Origin: Microtetraspora fusca
GTDB taxonomy: Bacteria; Actinomycetota; Actinomycetes; Streptosporangiales; Streptosporangiaceae
Length of the DNA: 64,000 bases
Direction of reading: 5' to 3'
NCBI RefSeq assembly: GCF_001570365.1
Contig: NZ_BBYK01000048.1
Location: 184,025 to 248,024, forward strand
The translations under genes and the position numbers were made by a program. A model generated the notes under the pieces. It was not told the origin of the DNA, did not search any database, and worked only from the letters and a program-made list of their open reading frames with translations. Shown piece by piece: positions 33,404 to 41,282 of this stretch; the first letter of the stretch is position 1, and the number at the start of each line of letters is the position of its first letter.

Positions 33404-34785
33404 TCGATCGACTCGCGATCTTCGGAGCGACGGGTGACCTCAGCGCACGCTATCTGCTGCCGGGGCTGGCCGCCCTGAGGGCGGCCGGGCATCTGGGCGA
33501 CGGGTTCCAGCTGACCTGCGCCGACCTGGAGAGCTGGGACGACGAACGGTTCCGGGGCTGGGCGGCCACCCAGCTCGACCGCCACGGCACCGCGTGGCCG
33601 GTGGACGTCAGGGAGGCGATCATCGCCTCCGCGCGCTACCGGCGGGCCGATATCACCGACCCCGCCGACGTCGCGTCGGTCATCGCCGGCGCGGGACCCG
33701 TCGCCGTCTATCTCGCGCTGCCCCCGGCGCTCTTCCCCATCGCGGTCCAGGCGCTGCACCAGGCGGGCCTGCCACCGGACAGCCGGATCGTGCTGGAGAA
33801 GCCGTTCGGCGAAGACCTGGACAGCGCCGTCGAGCTGAACCGGCTGCTCGCCGCTCTCGTACCGGAAGAGGCGGTGTTCCGGGTCGACCACTTCCTCGCC
33901 ATGTCGACCGTGCAGAACGTGCTCGGCAGCAGGCTCGCCAACCGCGTGCTGGAGCCCATCTGGAACAGCACGCACATCGCCGAGGTGGAGATCGTCTGGG
34001 ACGAGACCCTCACCCTGGAAGGCAGGGCGAGCTACTACGACGGCGTCGGGGCCCTCAAGGACATGGTGCAGAACCACCTGCTGCAGTTGCTGTGCCTGGT
34101 GGCCATGGAACCGCCGATCAGCCTCGGCGAGCGCGATCTGCGTGACCGGAAACTCGATGTGCTGCGGTCGGTGCGGCCCCTCACCGGCGACGACGTCCTG
34201 CGCCGTACCCGCCGCGCGCGCTACCTGCCCGGCCGGATCGGTGACCGTGACGTACCCGCCTACGTCGACGAGGAGGGCGTGGACCCGGGGCGCCGAACGG
34301 AGACCTTCGCCGAGATCGAGCTGCAACTCGACTGTTGGCGTTGGTCGGGAACGACCTTCCGGCTCCGCAGCGGCAAGGCGCTCGGGGCCGACCGCAAGGA
34401 GGTCGCGGTGCGCTTCCGGCCCGTGCCCTACGTGCCCTTCGGCCACGGCGGGGAAGCCCTGCCCAACGTGCTGCGCTTCGGACTCGATCCGGAATGCATG
34501 ACCCTGGATCTGACCGGCATCGGTTCCCACACGCGCACCTTCGTGCCGCTCGCGCTGACCGCGCGGATGGAGCCGCCCGACCTCCCCGCCTACGGCAGGC
34601 TCCTGCTGGACGTCCTGAACGGGGATCCCACCCTGTCCATCCGCGGTGACGAGGCCGAGGAGGCGTGGCGGATCCTCGCGCCCGTACTGTCGGCCTGGTC
34701 GGACGACCTCGTGCCACTCGAGGAGTACCCGGCCGGCTCGGACGGGCCGGCCCCCCGGCAGCCGTACGGAGCCGACCCGGCGTGA
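33400..34785 (+). CDS. zwf: Glucose-6-phosphate dehydrogenase (Zwf) family, divergent
   Basis: 461 residues from ATG 33400. NADP motif LAIFGATGDLSARYLLPGLA, IVLEKPFGEDLDSAVELN (EKPFG), and GRASYYDGVGALKDMVQNHLLQLL carrying the catalytic His of the MQNH motif. However, the phosphate-binding RIDHYLGKET motif reads RVDHFLAMSTVQNV: the conserved Lys is Met and the Gly/Glu neighbours are Ala/Ser. The protein is also shorter than the usual ~490-510. The divergence suggests a changed sugar substrate, perhaps free glucose produced by the coupled GH15 enzyme. Terminated by, or followed by, a 33-nt perfect hairpin. Confidence 0.8.
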   Translation: MIDRLAIFGATGDLSARYLLPGLAALRAAGHLGDGFQLTCADLESWDDERFRGWAATQLDRHGTAWPVDVREAIIASARYRRADITDPADVASVIAGAGPVAVYLALPPALFPIAVQALHQAGLPPDSRIVLEKPFGEDLDSAVELNRLLAALVPEEAVFRVDHFLAMSTVQNVLGSRLANRVLEPIWNSTHIAEVEIVWDETLTLEGRASYYDGVGALKDMVQNHLLQLLCLVAMEPPISLGERDLRDRKLDVLRSVRPLTGDDVLRRTRRARYLPGRIGDRDVPAYVDEEGVDPGRRTETFAEIELQLDCWRWSGTTFRLRSGKALGADRKEVAVRFRPVPYVPFGHGGEALPNVLRFGLDPECMTLDLTGIGSHTRTFVPLALTARMEPPDLPAYGRLLLDVLNGDPTLSIRGDEAEEAWRILAPVLSAWSDDLVPLEEYPAGSDGPAPRQPYGADPA

Positions 34786-34803
34786 ACGGAGGAGTGGGGG
34801 GCC

Positions 34804-34836
34804 GGGCATTGGGATGTTGATAACATCCCAATGCCC
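34804..34836. repeat. Perfect 15-bp inverted repeat with 3-nt loop (terminator or operator)
   Basis: Arm GGGCATTGGGATGTT (34804-34818), loop GAT, exact complement to 34836. It ends 32 nt before the phosphatase start and 19 nt after the Zwf stop. It could be the Zwf terminator; but TTGATA in its centre (34817-34822) with TAACAT (34838-34843), 15 bp apart, resembles a promoter for the phosphatase, making an operator equally plausible. Confidence 0.7.
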
Positions 34837-34868
34837 TTAACATCTAAAGACTTCCCCGGGAGGACCTG

Positions 34869-35456
34869 ATGGCGATCCGGCATCTGTACGTGGTCCGGCA
34901 CGGTGCGGCGGACGCGTTCGGAGAGCTGACCGACGTCGGACAGCGGCAGGCGGAACTGCTCGCGGAGCGCCTGGCCCACCTGCCGGTCGACGCCGTGTGG
35001 CACTCGCCGCTGCCCCGGGCCGCGAGGTCGGCGCGGATCATCGGCGAGCACCTGCGCGGCGTGCCCGTGCGGGAGGCGGACGAGCTGGTCGACCACGTCC
35101 CGCACGTGCCGGCGCAGGCGCCGCCGGCGTGGGCCGGGTTCTTCGACGGGTACGACCCCGAGGAGGCGGCCGAGGGTGAGCGGCTCGCGGACGCGCTGAC
35201 CGGCCGGTTCGCGCGCCCCGCGGAGACCGAGACGCACGAGGTCCTGGTCACCCACGCCTACCAGGTGGCCTGGCTGGTACGGCACGCCCTGGACGCCCCG
35301 CGGGAACGGTGGCTGGCGATGAGCTGCGGGAACGCGGCGATGACGGCGATCGCGTACTACGACGGCGCGGCGCCGGCACTGCTGGTGTACAACGACATGA
35401 GCCATCTGCCGTCGGACCTGCGCTGGACCGGGTTCGGCCCCGGCGTCCGGCCCTGA
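34869..35456 (+). CDS. Histidine phosphatase (phosphoglycerate-mutase-like) family protein
   Basis: 195 residues with the RHG signature LYVVRHGAADAFGELTDVGQRQAELLAERL, the second conserved His in EVLVTHAYQVAWLVRHAL and Arg in SPLPRAARSARIIG. The phospho-His nucleophile is His11 of RHG. Family members hydrolyse phosphate esters of sugars, nucleotides or proteins. GGGAGG precedes the ATG. Possibly transcribed from its own promoter inside or beside the preceding inverted repeat. Substrate unknown. Confidence 0.8.
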   Translation: MAIRHLYVVRHGAADAFGELTDVGQRQAELLAERLAHLPVDAVWHSPLPRAARSARIIGEHLRGVPVREADELVDHVPHVPAQAPPAWAGFFDGYDPEEAAEGERLADALTGRFARPAETETHEVLVTHAYQVAWLVRHALDAPRERWLAMSCGNAAMTAIAYYDGAAPALLVYNDMSHLPSDLRWTGFGPGVRP

Positions 35457-35476
35457 GGCGCGCGCCCGGCGACCGG

Positions 35477-37009
35477 TCAGTCGCGGCGGAGCGCGGCGTG
35501 GGCGTCGCGCAGCCGCTGGGCCTCTCCGCGCGCTGACCGGTCGCCCGAGACGTCGTCCGCCCAGGCGAGCAGCCGGTGCAGGTGGGCGTCGGCCGCTCCC
35601 GTGGCGACGCGGGGGCGGCCGAGCGCCACCTCGCCGCTGGTCCCGTCGATGGTGATGGTCGCGCCCTCACCGAGGGTGCGCCCACCGACCCTGATCGAGG
35701 TGCCGTCGACGGTGAGGTCCCCGGCTCCGACCACCGCCGGTTTGCCCATCGCGCGGGCGACGACCGCGGCGTGGCTCGCCGGGCCGCCGCGCGCGGTCAG
35801 GACGCCCGTGGCGGCGGCCAGACCGCGCATGTCGTGCGGGGACGTCTCCGGTCGCACCAGGACGACCGGGCCGTCGGCGGCCATGCGCACCGCGGCGTCG
35901 GTCGTGGTCGCGACCCGGCCGACCGCGACACCGGGGCAGGCCCCCACGCCCCGGGTGAGGACGTCGACGTCCGGCGCCACGATGCGGGGCGTGCGCACGT
36001 GCTCCAGGTGGTGTGGCGAGACCCGCAGCAGCGCCTCGTCGCGGGTGAGCACGCCCTCGTCGGCGAGGTCGGTGGCCACGCGCACGGCCGCGGCTCCGGT
36101 GAACCGGCCGGGGCGGACCTGGAGGAACCACAGCTCGCCGGCCTGGAAGGTGAACTCGACGTAGCACGCGTCGCGGTAGTGTGCCTCGATCCGGCGCAGG
36201 GCGTCGAGCAGGCCGGCCCACACGGCGGGCTCCCGGTCGGCGAGCGCGCGCAGGGGCAGGGTGGGGGCGCGGCCCGAGACGACGTCCTCGCCCTGGCGTT
36301 CGAACAGGACATCGCCGAACGGGACGTGCTCGCCGGTGTTGGGGTCGCGGCTGAAGGCGACCCCGGTGCCGCTCCGCCCGTCACGGTTGCCGAACACCAT
36401 CGCCTGCACGATCGCGGCTGTGCCGAGGTCGTCCGCGATGTCGTGGAGTCGGCGGTAGGTCCGCGCGCGCGGCGTGTTCCACGAGGAGAAGACGGCCCGC
36501 ACCGCCAGCGTCAGCTGGTCGGCGGCGTCCTCGGGGATGGACGCCTCGGTGTCCGCATGCGGGGCGTCGACGTCGGTTCCGGTCAGCGCGGAGGCGAAGC
36601 TGGACAAGAACCGGCGTCGGGAAGCGGTCGCGAACAGGGGGTCGCCGGTCTCGGCCGCCAGCGCGGCGGTCGCCTCGGTCGTCAGGCCCAGGTTGAGGAT
36701 GGTGCTCATCATGCCGGGCATCGACACGCCGGCCCCGGAGCGGACCGACACCGCCAGGGGCCTGTCACCTCCCCCGAAGCGGCGTCCGGTCCGGGTCTCC
36801 AGGTCGGCCGTGGCGGTCCGCAGCTCCTCGGCGAGCCCGGCCGGGAAGCTCCCGGTGCGCAGGAACTCTCGGCAGGCCGGCGTCGTGACGACGAACCCGG
36901 CGGGCACCGGCAGTCCGAGCCGGTGGAGCAGCACGAGGCCGTGCGCCTTGGCGCCGATGACGTCCGCGGTCTCCGCGACCCCCGCGGAGACCGGGCGCAC
37001 CCACCTCAT
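35477..37009 (-). CDS. ppdK: Short pyruvate,phosphate dikinase-like protein (no C-terminal barrel)
   Basis: 510 residues from ATG 37009. The ATP-grasp half has VIGAKAHGLVLLHRLGLPVP and the PPDK signature SVRSGAGVSMPGMMSTILNL; the swivelling domain has the catalytic phospho-His in TARGGPASHAAVVARAMGKP. The ~350-residue C-terminal PEP/pyruvate TIM barrel of full-length PPDK (~880 residues) is missing with no sign of frameshift. From memory, the mycobacterial PpdK (Rv1127c, about 490 residues) is also short and also precedes a ~200-residue companion protein, so the short form seems to be a stable family. What accepts the phosphoryl group from the His is unknown. Overlaps the next gene by 4 nt. 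Confidence 0.75.
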   Translation of the reverse strand: MRWVRPVSAGVAETADVIGAKAHGLVLLHRLGLPVPAGFVVTTPACREFLRTGSFPAGLAEELRTATADLETRTGRRFGGGDRPLAVSVRSGAGVSMPGMMSTILNLGLTTEATAALAAETGDPLFATASRRRFLSSFASALTGTDVDAPHADTEASIPEDAADQLTLAVRAVFSSWNTPRARTYRRLHDIADDLGTAAIVQAMVFGNRDGRSGTGVAFSRDPNTGEHVPFGDVLFERQGEDVVSGRAPTLPLRALADREPAVWAGLLDALRRIEAHYRDACYVEFTFQAGELWFLQVRPGRFTGAAAVRVATDLADEGVLTRDEALLRVSPHHLEHVRTPRIVAPDVDVLTRGVGACPGVAVGRVATTTDAAVRMAADGPVVLVRPETSPHDMRGLAAATGVLTARGGPASHAAVVARAMGKPAVVGAGDLTVDGTSIRVGGRTLGEGATITIDGTSGEVALGRPRVATGAADAHLHRLLAWADDVSGDRSARGEAQRLRDAHAALRRD

Positions 37010-37617
37010 CGGGGGATCCCCAGGGTGGCGAGCAGGTCCTCGTGCAGCTCGGCCCACACCGTGTGGTACGACGCGATGTCGTCGGTCACCAGCTCCAGTT
37101 CACCCGCGGTGGCGCGGTCGAGTGCCGCGGTGAGGCGGGCCGGGTAGCGGGCGAACCGCGGCAGGACCGCGGACAGGTCGGCGCAGACGAGGGCGAGGCG
37201 CCGGTCCAGGTCGGCGAAGAGGTCCAGGACGCGGGCGTCGTAGGACGGGTCGTCGTGCCTGTTGACCGTGGGGACGCCGTCGACGGGCCGCAACTGCCAG
37301 GCCGTGCACAGGTCGAGCAGTTCCGGGTTGAGTTCGAGGAAGCGCTCGTACGCCGCGGTCACGACGGGGCGGGCGCCGGCCGTCTCCAGTTCGTCGGTGA
37401 TCCGCCGGGCGTCCTCGGCGCGGCCGGCCTCGGTCAGGCCCCACGCGCCGGACGGCCGGACGACGTGGCCGGCCACCGCCAGGTCGATCAGATCGGACTC
37501 GACCGTGGGCTCGTCCAGCCCCGTGGCCGCCGCCACGCGGGCCACCCCGCAGTAGCCGCAGCAGCGCAGGGCGTGGAGTACCAGCAGGTCGGTCCCGGTC
37601 TCGGGCGGCCGGGTCAT
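37006..37617 (-). CDS. Winged-helix protein associated with short PpdK (Rv1126c-like)
   Basis: 203 residues. The first ~65 residues look like a winged helix (DLLVLHALRCCGYCGVARVAAATGLDEPTVESDLIDLAVAGHVVR, then GAWGLTEAGRAED), and the rest is an all-helical domain with LELNPELLDLCTAWQLRP and DRRLALVCADLSAVLPRFARYP. Overlaps TetR (upstream) and PpdK (downstream) by 4 nt each, so production is stoichiometric. It is either a regulator or the partner that receives phosphate from the PpdK-like protein; neither is proven. Confidence 0.65.
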   Translation of the reverse strand: MTRPPETGTDLLVLHALRCCGYCGVARVAAATGLDEPTVESDLIDLAVAGHVVRPSGAWGLTEAGRAEDARRITDELETAGARPVVTAAYERFLELNPELLDLCTAWQLRPVDGVPTVNRHDDPSYDARVLDLFADLDRRLALVCADLSAVLPRFARYPARLTAALDRATAGELELVTDDIASYHTVWAELHEDLLATLGIPR

Positions 37618-38711
37618 GCGTCGGTCCTCCGCTTCCGGGAGTCGGCCGGAGCCGTGCCGGCCGCCGAGACGGCGGCGCCCCGTCCGGCGGCCCGTGCGAC
37701 GATCGCGCCGTCCCGGACGCGCACCGCCGTCTCGGTCTGGTCGTCGACGCCGGCCAGGCCGAGGGCCGACGCCACGAACGCGCCGTCGTCGACGACCAGC
37801 CGGAGGGGCCGCCAGGCGTCGGCGGGGAACACGCCGCGCAGGCAGGTGAGCAGGTCGCGGACGCGCAGCCGGACGAGTCGGCCGGTCTCGGCGGGGTCGT
37901 CCGTGACGGCGACGACCGTGACGTGCTCACCGGGTCGAGCGGAGCGGACGGCTTCCTCCGCGGCGCCGAGGCGGCGTGCGCCGAGCACGGTCACCAGGCC
38001 GTCGGCGGCTAGGTCGACCGGGTCGCCGGTGATCTGGTCGGGCAGACCGGTGGGCGGAGTCCAGGACTCGTGCCGCTGTTCGGCGGGTTCGACGTAGGGC
38101 GCGTGCGCCGGGGCCCACGTGTCGGCGAGGTCGAGCCCGGCCAGATGCCGGCAGGCGCGCACCCGGTCGAAGGGGTCGCCGAAGCCGGGCGCCGTCTCGG
38201 CCAGGGCGCCCGCGCCGCCGAGCAGGGTCAGCACCAGCTCGGCCAGGCGGACCCGCCGCCCGGCCATCGGGTCCCGGGACTCCAACCCGACGGCGAGCAA
38301 CAGCGCCTCCAGGCGGGCGAGCTGGGCGAGCACGGCCCGGCCCCGGTCGTCGTCCACGACCCCGACGAGCGACCGCAGCCGCAGCCGGCCGCCGGGCGCG
38401 TCCTCGTCGACCAGGGGCAGGCGGTCCAGCCACGTCCGGGCGAACTCCCCCAGCGCGTCCTCCAGGGACACCGGCGGCCGCACGGGCTCCACTGTGGCCG
38501 TCTCCTCGACCATCGCGACGAGCACCGCCAGGTAGAGCGCGCGCTTGCTCGGGAAGTTCGAGTACACCGCGCCCCGGGTCAGCTCGGCCCGCTCGGCGAT
38601 CCGGTCGACCTTGGCCGGGGTGTAGCCGCATTCGACGAACTCCTCCCGTGCCGCCGCCAACACCGCCGCGCGGGTACGCGCCTGCTGTTGGGCCCGCGTC
38701 AGTCGCGCCAT
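37614..38711 (-). CDS. TetR-family regulator with extended C-terminal domain
   Basis: 365 residues from ATG 38711, much longer than the usual ~200. HTH at ~10-60: TRAAVLAAAREEFVECGYTPAKVDRIAERAELTRGAVYSNFPSKRALY. The TetR ligand domain runs to ~210; residues ~220-365 form a second module (TGLPDQITGDPVDL, RPGEHVTVVAVTDDPAETG, LRLVVDDGAFVASALGLAGVDDQ) that looks like a separate alpha/beta domain without known family. Its operon holds the winged-helix protein and short PpdK. A 28-bp perfect palindrome lies 112 nt upstream, a smaller one 44 nt upstream. Confidence 0.75.
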   Translation of the reverse strand: MARLTRAQQQARTRAAVLAAAREEFVECGYTPAKVDRIAERAELTRGAVYSNFPSKRALYLAVLVAMVEETATVEPVRPPVSLEDALGEFARTWLDRLPLVDEDAPGGRLRLRSLVGVVDDDRGRAVLAQLARLEALLLAVGLESRDPMAGRRVRLAELVLTLLGGAGALAETAPGFGDPFDRVRACRHLAGLDLADTWAPAHAPYVEPAEQRHESWTPPTGLPDQITGDPVDLAADGLVTVLGARRLGAAEEAVRSARPGEHVTVVAVTDDPAETGRLVRLRVRDLLTCLRGVFPADAWRPLRLVVDDGAFVASALGLAGVDDQTETAVRVRDGAIVARAAGRGAAVSAAGTAPADSRKRRTDA

Positions 38712-38754
38712 CGCCGCTCCCTCCCACGACAGATCGACATGTCCACACAATCCA

Positions 38755-38769
38755 GATGACATTATCATC
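38755..38769. promoter_or_regulatory. Small inverted repeat near tetR start
   Basis: GATGA, spacer CATTA, TCATC, in an AT-rich patch 44-58 nt upstream of the TetR start codon, where a -10 region for the minus strand would be expected. It could be a second operator half or part of the promoter. Confidence 0.4.
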
Positions 38770-38822
38770 CGAGCTCCGGTGGTGGCCGGGGACCGCCGCC
38801 ACGGCGATCGCACGTCCAGCCG

Positions 38823-38850
38823 CCGCGACCTGGCACCCGGGTGCCAGGTC
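38823..38850. promoter_or_regulatory. Perfect 28-bp palindrome, probable TetR operator
   Basis: Half-site GCGACCTGGCACCC followed directly by its exact complement (no loop), 38823-38850. It lies 112-139 nt upstream of the long TetR gene. A loop-free palindrome of this length forms a poor hairpin but an ideal double dimer site for a TetR-like protein. Confidence 0.65.
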
Positions 38851-39026
38851 GCCATTCCGCGTTCGATGACCTCGATGATCCGGGGCCGTAGGCCAGACCG
38901 GCCGGCCGGCGACGAGCACGTCGTGGACGCCGACCACCCCGCCTGGGCCCGGAGCCGCGGGTGCCGTTCGCGGACGGCCCCTCCTGAGCAGGAGCGCGAG
39001 CGGGGGAACGCCGTGGCGGCGAAGAC

Positions 39027-39058
39027 TTGCATCCGGTACCCAGGTACAGGCTTACCGT
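39027..39058 (+). promoter_or_regulatory. MerR-type promoter with long spacer and dyad
   Basis: TTGCAT (39027-39032) and TACCGT (39053-39058) are 20 bp apart, longer than the normal 17, and a dyad CCGGTACC / GGTACAGG (one mismatch) occupies the spacer, as in promoters activated by MerR-family proteins. The predicted start point coincides with the ATG at 39065, so the mRNA would be leaderless. Confidence 0.65.
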
Positions 39059-39064
39059 CCAGGT

Positions 39065-39415
39065 ATGACCAAAGACACGGCCCTTGACCTGGGATGGGCT
39101 CCTTCAGCCTGCACCCTGCCCACCGCCGAGCAGCCGCTGCGCGTCGCCGAGTTCGACGCCTTGTTCGCCGAAGCGGTGCAGGCCATCACGCGCCCGGAGC
39201 GGACGCGGTTGCGGCTGGAACTCGTCTTCGGCCCGGACAACGCCGCCCGCGCCGCCGAGCTGACCGCACGGGAGAACGGCTGCTGCTCCTTCTTCACCTT
39301 CGCCCTCACCGTCGCCGGCGGCACCCTGACGCTGGAGGTGGCGGTGCCGCCGGAGCACGTCGAAGTGCTGGACGCGCTGCAGGCGCGCGCCGGCGCGACA
39401 GCCGGGTCTGTGTGA
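39065..39415 (+). CDS. Small protein with Cys-Cys motif, MerR-linked family
   Basis: 116 residues. The central segment FGPDNAARAAELTARENGCCSFFTFAL contains the only two adjacent cysteines; the C-terminal strand TLTLEVAVPPEHVEVLDALQARAG follows. From memory, proteins with this ARExxCCxFF pattern are often encoded next to MerR-family regulators in actinobacteria, and one promoter feature here agrees: the upstream region looks like a MerR-activated promoter. No MerR gene adjoins it; the one at 12145 is 27 kb away. Metal or thiol sensing or sequestration is inferred. No Shine-Dalgarno precedes the ATG, consistent with a leaderless transcript. Confidence 0.65.
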   Translation: MTKDTALDLGWAPSACTLPTAEQPLRVAEFDALFAEAVQAITRPERTRLRLELVFGPDNAARAAELTARENGCCSFFTFALTVAGGTLTLEVAVPPEHVEVLDALQARAGATAGSV

Positions 39416-39416
39416 A

Positions 39417-39434
39417 GCGGCCGCGCTCGGCCGC
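39417..39434 (+). terminator. GC hairpin after the Cys-Cys protein gene
   Basis: GCGGCCG, loop CGCT, CGGCCGC, immediately after the stop codon at 39415 and 63 nt before the convergent OmpA stop. Likely serves both genes. Confidence 0.65.
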
Positions 39435-39496
39435 CACAAGGAAAGGGATGCGATGGAGCGCATCACGCGGCGCCCGTCGTTCATCGACAGCCGACG

Positions 39497-41056
39497 CTAT
39501 TGGACCGGCACCTTCAGTTCCCGAAAGTCTGCGATCTTGACGTTCAGCGTGGCCGCGTTCTCGGGTAGGGCGAACAGGTCCCAGAACTCCTTCACCTGGC
39601 CCGGTCCGAACTTCTCGGTGCTCAACCGCACTCCGGCCAAGTCGCTGCAGGCGCAGTAGGAGTCGATGTGGCCGTCGCCGGCAGGCGTTTGGAGGCGGCC
39701 GGGCAGGTACTGGCGCCTGGCCGTCACGTCGGTCAATGTGACGTTGGCGGCGGCCTGGTGCTTGAACGACATCCAGTCCCGCGCGTGATGCAGTCCGTTG
39801 AACCAGGCCGCGCGGTCGCCCTCGTTGGTGATGCGGTACGTGAGCAGGCCGAGGCCGTCCGGCAGCCGCCGAAGGCCGGTCACCTCCATGGAGATCGGCT
39901 GGCCGTCCGCCTTTCCCGTGTCCTTCAGCCCGGCTCCGCCCGGGGCGGCCGAGGTTGAGGACGTGGCCGCCGGCTCGGTCTCGACGGCCTGCGGCCTGGC
40001 GAACATCACCGTGACCCGGCGGTTGCGCCGCCTCCCCTCCTCGGAGTCGTTGCTGTAAAGCGGGCGGCGCGAGCCGTACCCCCTGGCTTCGAAACCGACG
40101 TCCTTCCGGGTGACGAGCGCGGACAACGCCCGCTGTACGGCCCGGGCGCGGGAGGCGGAAAGCGGATCGTTGATGGCGTCGGTGCCGGAGGAGTCCGCAT
40201 GCCCCTCCACCTTCACCGTGGGCCCGGCCGAGGAATCGACCAGCTTCGCGGTGCGTGCCAGTGTCGCCTTGGCCCTCGGGGTGAGCGTGGCCTTGTTGAC
40301 CGCGAACAGTACGTCCGAGGAGAGGTTGACCTGGAGGTCCTTGCCGTCGTCCGCCGTCTCGTCGGACCGGTCAAGCGCTTCGGATGGCGTCACGACCTGG
40401 CGCACGACGGTCGTGACGGGTTCGGCATCGGGGTCGGGGATGAGCATGCCGGGAGGGGTGACGGGTGGCTCGTCGCTGATCGGCACGTTCGGCATCGGGG
40501 GGCCGACCGGAGTGACCACTGTGGTGGTGGCGGCGTTGCCGGCGGGGGCAGGCATGACCGCGTACAACGCCAGCGACCCTCCGGGGGCGATGAAGTAATC
40601 GAGGCCATCACGATCCTGGTCGCTGCACAGGCAGGGCGAGCCGGCCGGCTTGTAGGGCAGGATCCAGGTACGGGCCGCGGCGTCGAGCACACCGATGCCC
40701 GACGCCCACCGGATCTCCCCCAGCGGGCGCGTGAAGTCACCCATCTCGCCGGTCCATGTCAGCTTTTTGGTGCCCGTGTTGGTGAGCCTGAGCTGGATGA
40801 CCAGGTGCCTGCCCTTGACCCTGTTCAGCCCGACGACTTCAACCTTGAGCTCCGGGGTCATGGTGCTGCGCGTCTCGGCCAGCGCGGGCCGCGGTGCCTG
40901 CTCGGAGGCGTCGGGGGCGGCTGAGGCGGAGGTCGCCGCGGCGGTGCCGGAGGATGTAGGGGACGTCGCGGAGTTCGGTGGCGTGGCGTCCTGCGCTCCT
41001 CCACAGGCCGACACCATGAACAGCGCCAAGAACGATAGAACAGTTCGAAAACTCAC
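39497..41056 (-). CDS. OmpA-family lipoprotein with flanking duplicated CxCSD domains
   Basis: 519 residues from GTG 41056; the start is set by the signal peptide (VSFRTVLSFLALFMVSAC, lipobox VSAC). After a Thr/Ser/Ala linker come domain A (~60-190; EVVGLNRVKGRHLVIQLRLT and SPCLCSDQDRDGLDYF), an OmpA peptidoglycan-binding domain (~245-365; VKVEGHADSSGTDAINDPLSASR, GYGSRRPL and RRRNRRV) and domain B (~390-519; EVTGLRRLPDGLGLLTYRIT, DSYCACSDLAGVRL). Domains A and B share order and a C-x-C-S-D motif and appear to be an internal duplication. The protein should sit on the outer face of the membrane and hold the cell wall. No clear Shine-Dalgarno. Confidence 0.8.
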   Translation of the reverse strand: MSFRTVLSFLALFMVSACGGAQDATPPNSATSPTSSGTAAATSASAAPDASEQAPRPALAETRSTMTPELKVEVVGLNRVKGRHLVIQLRLTNTGTKKLTWTGEMGDFTRPLGEIRWASGIGVLDAAARTWILPYKPAGSPCLCSDQDRDGLDYFIAPGGSLALYAVMPAPAGNAATTTVVTPVGPPMPNVPISDEPPVTPPGMLIPDPDAEPVTTVVRQVVTPSEALDRSDETADDGKDLQVNLSSDVLFAVNKATLTPRAKATLARTAKLVDSSAGPTVKVEGHADSSGTDAINDPLSASRARAVQRALSALVTRKDVGFEARGYGSRRPLYSNDSEEGRRRNRRVTVMFARPQAVETEPAATSSTSAAPGGAGLKDTGKADGQPISMEVTGLRRLPDGLGLLTYRITNEGDRAAWFNGLHHARDWMSFKHQAAANVTLTDVTARRQYLPGRLQTPAGDGHIDSYCACSDLAGVRLSTEKFGPGQVKEFWDLFALPENAATLNVKIADFRELKVPVQ

Positions 41057-41282
41057 CCGGTCAATACTGCATGACCTTGGGCCAGGGACCGCCGTCGAGG
41101 CGATCATCCAATGCCGGAAGCCCAGCCCGGCTATGCCGACCTGGGCTTTCCCACTGCTGCGCGGCCAGGGACCCGGACCCCGGACCCGCTGATCCGATGG
41201 CCGGCTCCTGGCATTCCGGATCGGCCTCGTCGGGAAGGTGCGGCCCGCGTACCGGGCAGAGCGGCCATGCAACCGCCGCTGA

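Larger units (their letters stand above)
38712..39064. other. 353-bp divergent control region
   Basis: Gap between the tetR-ppdK operon (minus) and the Cys-Cys protein gene (plus). It holds two inverted repeats (38755-38769, 38823-38850) and a MerR-type promoter (39027-39058), annotated separately. Open frames through it carry no recognisable domain and appear to be read-through shadows or relic sequence. Confidence 0.55.

Noticed and set aside
38823..38850. Transcription terminator
   Set aside because: Without a loop the perfect palindrome cannot form a normal hairpin, and no gene ends just upstream of it on either strand.
37614..39032. Long N-terminal extension of the 365-residue TetR
   Set aside because: The extra ~107 residues precede the normal N-terminal helix-turn-helix and cross two palindromes; the start at 38711 fits TetR proteins.
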